DNA of 64,000 nt from G963720515 sp963720515 (GTDB lineage: Bacteria > Actinomycetota > Thermoleophilia > Gaiellales > Gaiellaceae). The stretch spans positions 1,674,001-1,738,000 of the forward strand of contig OY970397.1 in the NCBI GenBank assembly GCA_963720515.1. Reading direction: 5' to 3'. Under the pieces are notes generated by a model. It saw nothing but the letters and a program-made list of their open reading frames with translations, was not told where the DNA came from and did no database searches. The position numbers were made by a program, and so were the translations under genes. This document shows positions 58,718-64,000 of the stretch, in pieces (position 1 is the stretch's first letter; each line of letters begins with the position of its first letter).

Positions 58718-60067
58718 TTAGAAGTGGAAGTCCTGCAGTGCCTCGGCCGCCCGCCGGTACAGGTCGGCCGCTTCTCTGTCGTTTCCGCGCTTGGCCGCGA
58801 GGTCGCCCCGGGCGATCCACGCCGCTGCACGATGGCTGGCGGAGGACAGTTGGTCGAAGTTCGTCTCGGCCTGCGCGAACGCGTCGGCCGCCTCGTCGAG
58901 CCGGCCCTGCTCGAGCAGCGAGCGGCCGAGGACGAGCTGGACGTTGCCGATCTCGTCGACGAAGTCCTCACGGCCGCCCAGGAACTCGAGCGCCTGGCGG
59001 GCCTGCTCCTCGGCGAGGTCGAGCTCGCCGGTGCGGAGATGCACCTGCGCGAGCGAGGACACCGCGAAGCCGGCGTCGAGATCTGACCCGACGTCGAGCG
59101 CCACGCGGAATGCGTCCTTCAGGTAGGTCTTGGCCTCCTCGGGCTTGCCGAGCAGGAAGTTCAGGCCGCCGAGGTTGTTCAGGAGCTTCCCGACGTTGGC
59201 CTGGTGCGCGATCTCCTCGTACAGGGACTTCGCGTTCTCCGCGTGCGAGCGGGCGAGCACCCACCGGCCCTGCCGCTCGGCGACGAGCGAGGCCTGGAAG
59301 TGCGCCTGCGCAAGCGCGTAGCGGTCGTCGGAGCCCTTGGCGAGCTCGAGCGCGAGCTCGATGTCCTCGCGCGCGGCCTCCCAGTCGCGCTGGCGCTGGT
59401 AGCAGCGCGAGCGCCACTCGAGGATGAGCGAGCGGAGGCGGTCGCACGGAAGCTCGGAGCCGTCGGCAAGCGCGAGCGCCTGGCTCAGCAGGCTCACCGA
59501 CGTGGCGATGGACGAAAGGTTGTAGCGGCAGGCGCCGAGCCGGAAGAACACGTCGGCCCGGTCGACGTCCGTGAACGCCGCGTCGTCGGCGATGACGCGC
59601 GCCCGCTCGAGCGTGCGGATCGCGTCGCGGACGTCGCCCTCGTACATCCGCGCCCAGCCCTCGGCCATGAGCGCACGGAACTCGAGGTCGGGAGCGGAGA
59701 CGCGGGGGAGCAAGTCGCCGAGCGCCGCGAGGATCTCGGTCACCTCGGCGTATGTGTGCGCCTCGAGCGCCGCCTCGGCGCGGGCGATCGTCGACTCCGC
59801 GCGCTCGCGCTCGCCGGACGAGACTCCGTTCAGCAGGAAGCCCTCGTCCACGCCGAGCTGCGCGGCGAGCCAGGAGACCGTCTCGGCCGTCGGGCGCGTC
59901 TTCCCGCGCTCGATCTGGCTCACGTACTCCTTCGAGAACCGGTCGCCGGCGAGGTCGGTCTGCGTCAGCCCGCGGTTGATGCGGAGCTGGCGGACGCGCT
60001 CGCCCAGGCTCGGCCTCGGCACCGTGCCGGCGCGGTTCTGGAGATAGATCTGCGGCGTGTCGTTCAT
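58718..60067 (-). CDS. HTH-TPR regulator 2, RRNPP-like architecture
   Basis: A 449-residue regulator from the ATG at 60065-60067. An upstream in-frame TTG overlaps the -10 box and is unlikely. Residues about 20-80 are an XRE-type HTH (GERVRQLRINRGLTQTDLA, EYVSQIERGK, LGVDEGFLLNG). Residues about 90-445 form TPR-like repeats (QANVGKLLNNLGGLNFLLGK, TGELDLAEEQARQALEFL, NDREAADLYRRAAEALQDF). A well-formed promoter (60085-60112) leaves a very short leader. The peptide gene follows 18 bases downstream. It is a paralogue of regulator 1. Confidence 0.87.
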   Translation of the reverse strand: MNDTPQIYLQNRAGTVPRPSLGERVRQLRINRGLTQTDLAGDRFSKEYVSQIERGKTRPTAETVSWLAAQLGVDEGFLLNGVSSGERERAESTIARAEAALEAHTYAEVTEILAALGDLLPRVSAPDLEFRALMAEGWARMYEGDVRDAIRTLERARVIADDAAFTDVDRADVFFRLGACRYNLSSIATSVSLLSQALALADGSELPCDRLRSLILEWRSRCYQRQRDWEAAREDIELALELAKGSDDRYALAQAHFQASLVAERQGRWVLARSHAENAKSLYEEIAHQANVGKLLNNLGGLNFLLGKPEEAKTYLKDAFRVALDVGSDLDAGFAVSSLAQVHLRTGELDLAEEQARQALEFLGGREDFVDEIGNVQLVLGRSLLEQGRLDEAADAFAQAETNFDQLSSASHRAAAWIARGDLAAKRGNDREAADLYRRAAEALQDFHF

Positions 60068-60084
60068 GTCTTCTCTACCAGTCA

Positions 60085-60112
60085 ACTATACGAAGCTTTT
60101 CTGACTTCACAA
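60085..60112 (-). promoter_or_regulatory. Promoter of regulator 2
   Basis: TTGTGA (-35, 60107-60112 in reverse) and TATAGT (-10, 60085-60090 in reverse) with a 16-base spacer. Transcription would start near 60078, about 11 bases before the ATG, so the mRNA is nearly leaderless. Confidence 0.65.
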
Positions 60113-60118
60113 CCCCAC

Positions 60119-60146
60119 TTGACTTTTCTCGGGTCGTGCCTATAGT
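60119..60146 (+). promoter_or_regulatory. Strong plus-strand promoter without an obvious gene
   Basis: TTGACT (60119-60124), a 16-base spacer and TATAGT (60141-60146) make the best sigma70-like promoter in the window. It points away from regulator 2 into a 180-base region with no credible gene. AGTCAA at 60080-60085 mirrors TTGACT across the divergent promoters and may be part of a shared operator. Confidence 0.7.
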
Positions 60147-60152
60147 CCGACT

Positions 60153-60326
60153 ACCTACCCCGACCAGACGCCAGGGACGGAGTGGGTGCGCAAACCGTAC
60201 GGCGATGAGCCTGGAGGCGCGGGTGGGCCGCAGACCCGACCGCTCCCGGGCTCTCGCCGTTAAAGAACGAAATCTGCGGCATGGGCCCAATGTCGGCCTT
60301 GCAGCAGGTTCGTGCGATCCCTCGTT
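60153..60326 (+). ncRNA. Candidate structured RNA divergent from regulator 2
   Basis: The transcript expected from the 60119-60146 promoter. CGGCGATGAGCC and GGGCTCTCGCCG can form an 11-bp stem with one bulge, enclosing GGGT/ACCC; about 75 bases fold compactly. A 41-codon ORF at about 60205-60330 (MSLEARVGRRPDRS onward) overlaps, without a good ribosome-binding site. It does not match the fluoride, c-di-GMP, TPP or guanidine riboswitches as I remember them. It could be a regulatory RNA of the peptide system. Confidence 0.4.
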
Positions 60327-60929
60327 CTAGGCGCGCCCGGTCAGCCAGGTTCTGCGCGCCGCGATGATGGCCGGGAAGTCGTCGTCGACGAGCCCGCCCA
60401 GCCGAAGGCTCGCCATCTTGAGGAGTCCGAGCGAGAGGAAGAGCCAGGCCTCGGCGCGCGGGTCGCGGTCGGCGATGAATCCGCCTTCCTCCTGGCCGCG
60501 CTCGATCACGCCGGCGACGTAGGCATGCACCTCGCGCAGGTGCGTGCGCATGTGGCGGCGGATGCCGTCGTCCTCGGCCGCCTCCGAGAGCGCCTGGATC
60601 CAGAGCGACGTGACCACCGGGCGCTTCTTCTCGGCCTCAAAGAAGGAGGTCGCGAGGGCCTTCAGCCAGAGCGCCGGGTCGGACTCGCTTTCAATCGCGG
60701 CGTCCCAGCGGGCGCGGAGGTCGGCCCACGACGCGTCGAGACAGGCGAGGTAGAGCTCGCGCTTCGAGTCGAAGTGGCGGTAGAGGATCGGCTCCGTGAC
60801 CCCGGCGGCCTTGGCGAGCTCGGCGGTCGTCGTGCCGCGGTAGCTCCCCTCCGAGAACACGCGGCAGGCGCAGCCGAGGACGTGGGCGCGCCGCTCGGAC
60901 GCGGGAAGGCGTGGCTTGGCGACGCTCAT
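60327..60929 (-). CDS. TetR-family transcriptional regulator
   Basis: A 200-residue protein with an N-terminal TetR HTH (AHVLGCACRVFSEGSYRGTTTAELAKAAGVTEPILYRHFDSKRELY). The C-terminal ligand domain is helical. Its ATG overlaps the stop of the MFS gene by four bases, so it is co-transcribed with the pump it probably represses. A candidate operator lies before the pump. Confidence 0.93.
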   Translation of the reverse strand: MSVAKPRLPASERRAHVLGCACRVFSEGSYRGTTTAELAKAAGVTEPILYRHFDSKRELYLACLDASWADLRARWDAAIESESDPALWLKALATSFFEAEKKRPVVTSLWIQALSEAAEDDGIRRHMRTHLREVHAYVAGVIERGQEEGGFIADRDPRAEAWLFLSLGLLKMASLRLGGLVDDDFPAIIAARRTWLTGRA

Positions 60930-62371
60930 ACCGCCTCGATGGGAACGGGCGCCGTCTCTTCCTGGCGGTGCCGCGCGTCCTTCAGCGTGGTGAACGCGAT
61001 CAGCGCGCCGACGAGCGCGATCACGGCCGCCGTGTCGAGCGCGTAGTGGAAGCCCTGTACGAACGCGACCGGGCGGGAGTCGCCCGCATCGAGCGCGCTC
61101 GTCGCGCCTGCGGCGACGATCGCGCCCATGATCGCGATGCCGAGCGAGCCGCCGACCTGGCGTGCGCTGTTCAGGACGGCCGAGCCGACGCCGGCCTTGT
61201 CCGGGCGCACCGAGCTCATCGCGGCCGCGGTGACGGGCGCCATCGCCGCCGCCATGCCGATGCCGCCGAGGACCATCCCGGGCAGCAGGTTCCAGAACGT
61301 CGCATCGGTGCCGAGGCGCGCAAAGACAGAGAGCGAGCCGGCGAGCACGATCATCCCGCCGCCGACGAAGTAGCGCGGCCCGTGGCGGTCGGAGAGCTTC
61401 CCGGCCAGCGGGGCCAGCAGGATGATCAGGACCGTCCAGGGCAGGAAGCTCGCGCCCGCCTGCGTCGGCGAGTAGCCCAGGATCTGCTGGACGTACAGCG
61501 AGACGTAGAAGAAGACGCCGAACATCGCGAGGCCGATGAGCAGCATCACCGAGTTCGCGCCCGCGAACCCGCGGTTCTTGAACAGGCTGAGGTCGAGCAT
61601 CGGCAGGCGCTGGTGCATCTCGAGCAGCACGAAGGCGACGAGCGAGACCGCGGCGATCGCGAACGCCGTGAGGATCCGCGGCGACGTCCAGCCGTAGGCG
61701 TTCGCCTCGATCAGGCCGTACGACAGCGCGAAGAGGCCGAGCGCCGACGTGAAGAGCCCGGGCAGGTCGGGCCGCTGCTCGTGCGAGGTGTCGCGCGACT
61801 CGTCGATGAACAGGAACGCGGCGACGATGGCCAGCAGGCCCACCGGCACGTTGATGTAGAAGATCCAGTTCCAGTTGATGTGCTGCGTGATGAGGCCGCC
61901 GACGAGGGGGCCGATCGCGAGCGCGAGCGCGGAGACGCCGGCCCAGATCCCGATCGCGGTGCCGCGCTGGCGCGGCGGGAAGGTCACCGTGATGATCGAG
62001 AGCGTCGCCGGGTTCATGAGGGCGGCGCCGACGCCCTGGACGACGCGCGCGCCGATCAGCATCTCGGCGCCGTTCGCGAGACCGCACGCGAGCGACGAGG
62101 CGGTGAAGACCGCGAGGCCGACGACGAAGATCAGCCGGCGTCCGAAGAGGTCGGCGAGCTTCCCGCCCGTGAGCATGAGCGCGCCGAAGGTGAGCGCGTA
62201 GCCCGTCACCACCCATTCGAGCTCCGAGACCTTGAGACCGAGCGAGGTCTGGATCGACGGGAGCGCGACGTTCACGATCGTGTTGTCGAGCATGATCATG
62301 AAGAGGCCGAACGACACAGCCGCAAGGGTCAGCCACTTCCGGTTTTCGTCGGCCAGGATCCGTGCGCGCAT
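60926..62371 (-). CDS. DHA2-family MFS drug efflux transporter
   Basis: A 481-residue, 14-helix transporter. Signatures are LDNTIVNVALPSIQ in TM1, GGKLADLFGRR in the loop 2-3, and GPLVGGLITQHINWNWIFYINVPVG (motif C region). EmrB/QacA-type proteins export drugs or toxic compounds with protons. TetR is coupled directly downstream. Confidence 0.92.
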   Translation of the reverse strand: MRARILADENRKWLTLAAVSFGLFMIMLDNTIVNVALPSIQTSLGLKVSELEWVVTGYALTFGALMLTGGKLADLFGRRLIFVVGLAVFTASSLACGLANGAEMLIGARVVQGVGAALMNPATLSIITVTFPPRQRGTAIGIWAGVSALALAIGPLVGGLITQHINWNWIFYINVPVGLLAIVAAFLFIDESRDTSHEQRPDLPGLFTSALGLFALSYGLIEANAYGWTSPRILTAFAIAAVSLVAFVLLEMHQRLPMLDLSLFKNRGFAGANSVMLLIGLAMFGVFFYVSLYVQQILGYSPTQAGASFLPWTVLIILLAPLAGKLSDRHGPRYFVGGGMIVLAGSLSVFARLGTDATFWNLLPGMVLGGIGMAAAMAPVTAAAMSSVRPDKAGVGSAVLNSARQVGGSLGIAIMGAIVAAGATSALDAGDSRPVAFVQGFHYALDTAAVIALVGALIAFTTLKDARHRQEETAPVPIEAV

Positions 62372-62397
62372 GTAGTACCCGTCCTTTCGCTCGCGAA

Positions 62398-62426
62398 GTT
62401 AGCGGGGGCTATGTTAGCGACCGCTA
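62398..62426 (-). promoter_or_regulatory. Candidate TetR operator before the MFS pump
   Basis: GTTAGCG occurs twice (62398-62404 and 62413-62419), and the second copy starts the palindrome TAGCGACCGCTA (62415-62426). It lies 27-55 bases upstream of the pump ATG, where a TetR repressor would block transcription. Confidence 0.5.
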
Positions 62427-62467
62427 CCGGCCCGCCGCCCGGTTCCCGCCGAGTAGGGTTCGCGCCC

Positions 62468-64000
62468 ATGAGCGACGTCGTCTGGGAGCCGAGCCAGGAG
62501 GTGCTCGACCGGGCGAACGTCGTCCGGCTGATGCGCCGCCACGGGATCGACGACTACCGCGAGCTCGTGCGCCGCTCGCAGGACGATCCCGACTGGTTTT
62601 GGCCCGCCGCGATCGAGGACATGGGGCTCGAGTTCGCAACGCCCTGGGAGCGCGTGTCCGACCTCTCGCGCGGGCCCGAGTGGGCGACCTGGTTCGTCGG
62701 CGGGAAGGTCAACATCGCGTGGAACTGCGTGCACCGCTGGGCGCGTACGCGGCCGGAAGCGATCGCCGCGGTCTTCGCCGGCGAGGACGGCGCGCGGCGC
62801 GAGGTCTCGTTCGCCGAGCTCTCGGACGAGGTGACGCGCCTGGCCGAGGGGCTCGCCTCGCTCGGCGTCGGCGAGGGCGACACGGTCGCGATCTACCTGC
62901 CCATGTCGCCCGAGGTCGCGGTCGCCTCGCACGCCTGCGCGCACCTCGGTGCGATCCAGGTGCCGATCTTCTCCGGCTTCGCCGCGCCCGCCGTGGCCTC
63001 GCGCCTGCGCGATGCACAGGCCAAGGTCGTGATCACCGCGGACGGGTCGCTGCGCCGCGGCAAGCCGCTCGCGATGAAGGAGACCGTGGACGAGGCGCTC
63101 GCGGAGTCGCCTTCGGTCGAGCACGTCGTCGTCTGGCGCCGCCTCGGCTCCGAGACGCCGATGACCGAGGGCCGCGACGTCTGGTGGGACGAGCTCGCGG
63201 CCGCGCAGCCCGGCGAGCTTCCGCCGCTCGACGTGGACTCGGAGACGCCGTACCTCCTCACTTACACGTCCGGCACCACCGGTCGGCCGAAGGGGATCGT
63301 CCACGTGCAGGGCGGCTTCCTCGTCTCGATCGCCCGCGAGGTCGCCTACCAGGCCGACTCGGGCCCGGACGACACGATCCTCTTCTCCACGGACATGGGC
63401 TGGATCATGGGGCCGTGGACCGTGGTCGGCGGGGGCGCGATGGGGTCGCGGCTGGTGTTCATGGAGGGCGCGCCCGACCTTCCGGAGAACCGGCTCTGGA
63501 CGCTGATCGAACGCGAGCGGGCGACCGTGCTCGGCTGCTCGCCGACGCTCATCCGCGCGCTCATGCACCACGGCGAGCCGACCGCGGATCTCTCGTCGCT
63601 CCGCACGATCGTGACGACCGGCGAGCCGTGGAACCCGGCGCCGTACATGTGGCTCTTCGAGCACGTCGGCGGCGGGCGCTGCCCGATCATCAACTGCTCC
63701 GGCGGAACCGAGGTGGGCGCCTGCTTCCTCTCGCCGACGCCCGCGACGCCGATCAAGGAGTGCTCACTCGGCGGCCCTGCGCTCGGCATGGCGATGGACA
63801 TCGTCGGGCCGGACGGCGAGTCGCTCGTCGGCACCGGGGAGGTCGGCGAACTCGTCTGCCGCAAGCCGTTCCCCGGCATGACGCGAGGCTTCTGGCACGA
63901 CCCCGAGCGCTACCTCGAAACGTACTGGCGCCGCATCCCCGGCGTGTGGGTGCACGGCGACTGGGCGTCCGCCGACGCGGACGGCTTCTGGTTCCTGCAC
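62468..64000 (+). CDS. Acetyl/acyl-CoA synthetase (AMP-forming), 3' truncated
   Basis: 511 codons are visible and the gene runs off the window. An ACAS_N-like segment (FVGGKVNIAWNCVHRWA) precedes the AMP-binding domain, with YTSGTTGRPKG (A3), NCSGGTEVGACF (A5 region) and HGDWASADADGF (A7 region). The N-terminal domain and length favour the AcsA/acetyl-CoA synthetase group rather than a ligase of long chains. The catalytic lysine near the C-terminus is outside the window. If AcsA, it could be a target of the lysine acetyltransferase encoded at 1047. Confidence 0.87.
   Translation, partial: MSDVVWEPSQEVLDRANVVRLMRRHGIDDYRELVRRSQDDPDWFWPAAIEDMGLEFATPWERVSDLSRGPEWATWFVGGKVNIAWNCVHRWARTRPEAIAAVFAGEDGARREVSFAELSDEVTRLAEGLASLGVGEGDTVAIYLPMSPEVAVASHACAHLGAIQVPIFSGFAAPAVASRLRDAQAKVVITADGSLRRGKPLAMKETVDEALAESPSVEHVVVWRRLGSETPMTEGRDVWWDELAAAQPGELPPLDVDSETPYLLTYTSGTTGRPKGIVHVQGGFLVSIAREVAYQADSGPDDTILFSTDMGWIMGPWTVVGGGAMGSRLVFMEGAPDLPENRLWTLIERERATVLGCSPTLIRALMHHGEPTADLSSLRTIVTTGEPWNPAPYMWLFEHVGGGRCPIINCSGGTEVGACFLSPTPATPIKECSLGGPALGMAMDIVGPDGESLVGTGEVGELVCRKPFPGMTRGFWHDPERYLETYWRRIPGVWVHGDWASADADGFWFLH

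Noticed and set aside
60150..60326. Known riboswitch (fluoride, c-di-GMP or guanidine)
   Set aside because: GGCGATG and GCAAACC fragments recall these classes, but the remaining conserved blocks are absent and no regulated gene follows.
1..64000. tRNA, rRNA, CRISPR, prophage or insertion sequence
   Set aside because: No T-loop sequence in a tRNA context, no regularly spaced repeats, no integrase or transposase motif were seen on either strand.

Overview
The window is 64 kb of very GC-rich DNA, densely coded in short co-directional runs with many ATGA, GTGA and TGATG gene junctions. The gene content suggests a high-GC actinobacterium, most plausibly of the Thermoleophilia/Gaiellales type, probably from a draft or metagenome assembly. 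Supporting genes are a MscR-like dehydrogenase paired with an MBL hydrolase (mycothiol-style detoxification), a PAC2 protein, a Tad/Flp pilus locus, CtaA, SelD/XdhC and NAD-type response regulators. The phylum is inferred from gene content only. No tRNA, rRNA, CRISPR array or insertion sequence was seen. Four otherwise intact genes each carry a single frame break (near 3540, 32364, 34765 and 44516), which looks more like assembly indels than gene decay.

Layout. 1-7.3 kb: end of an Asp-box repeat protein, a MoaD/ThiS-like protein, a GNAT/acyl-CoA synthetase fusion, arginine deiminase with an amino-acid permease, and a universal stress protein. 7.4-14.2 kb: a two-TM protein, an FtsX-type ABC exporter, a non-canonical Nramp transporter and a second stress protein. 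14.2-21.4 kb (minus strand): ZIP transporter, NarL-type two-component system, FAD oxidoreductase, membrane-anchored copper nitrite reductase NirK and a ClC channel. 21.4-26.4 kb: MBL hydrolase with thiol-dependent dehydrogenase, a large secreted FAD oxidoreductase and a VOC protein. 26.3-35.2 kb: TypA, a STAND-like ATPase, an F420-reductase-like protein, a lamin-tail protein, a Nudix-like protein and a coiled-coil protein. 35.5-45.6 kb: a complete-looking Tad pilus operon (Flp, TadE, TadG-like, CpaB, CpaE, CpaF, a VWA-TadB fusion, TadC), with a divergent M15-like peptidase and a DUF192 protein. 45.6-49.1 kb: a lipid-kinase-like protein, a VOC protein, a 31-residue basic protein and canonical MntH. 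49.1-60.3 kb: two HTH-TPR regulators, each beside a very short hydrophobic peptide gene, enclosing a helicase, PAC2, CtaA, SelD, XdhC and an amidinohydrolase. 60.3-64 kb: TetR/MFS efflux pair and the start of an acyl-CoA synthetase.

The most interesting candidate system is the pair of regulator-peptide cassettes at 49.4-50.9 kb and 58.4-60.1 kb. Each regulator is an XRE-type HTH followed by TPR repeats, the architecture of the RRNPP peptide-sensing family (Rap, Rgg, NprR, PlcR, PrgX). Beside each lies a 27- or 32-codon ORF with a strong Shine-Dalgarno sequence, a Met-Lys N-terminus, a hydrophobic stretch and the pattern Ala16-Ala17-(Leu/Phe)18-Gly19-Gly20 at identical positions, followed by a short, divergent tail. 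One peptide gene starts 18 bases after its regulator, as in PlcR-PapR or NprR-NprX. The other is divergent, with a palindrome between them. I propose peptide quorum sensing in a high-GC actinobacterium. The coordinates, architecture and shared peptide register are seen in the sequence; the function is inference.
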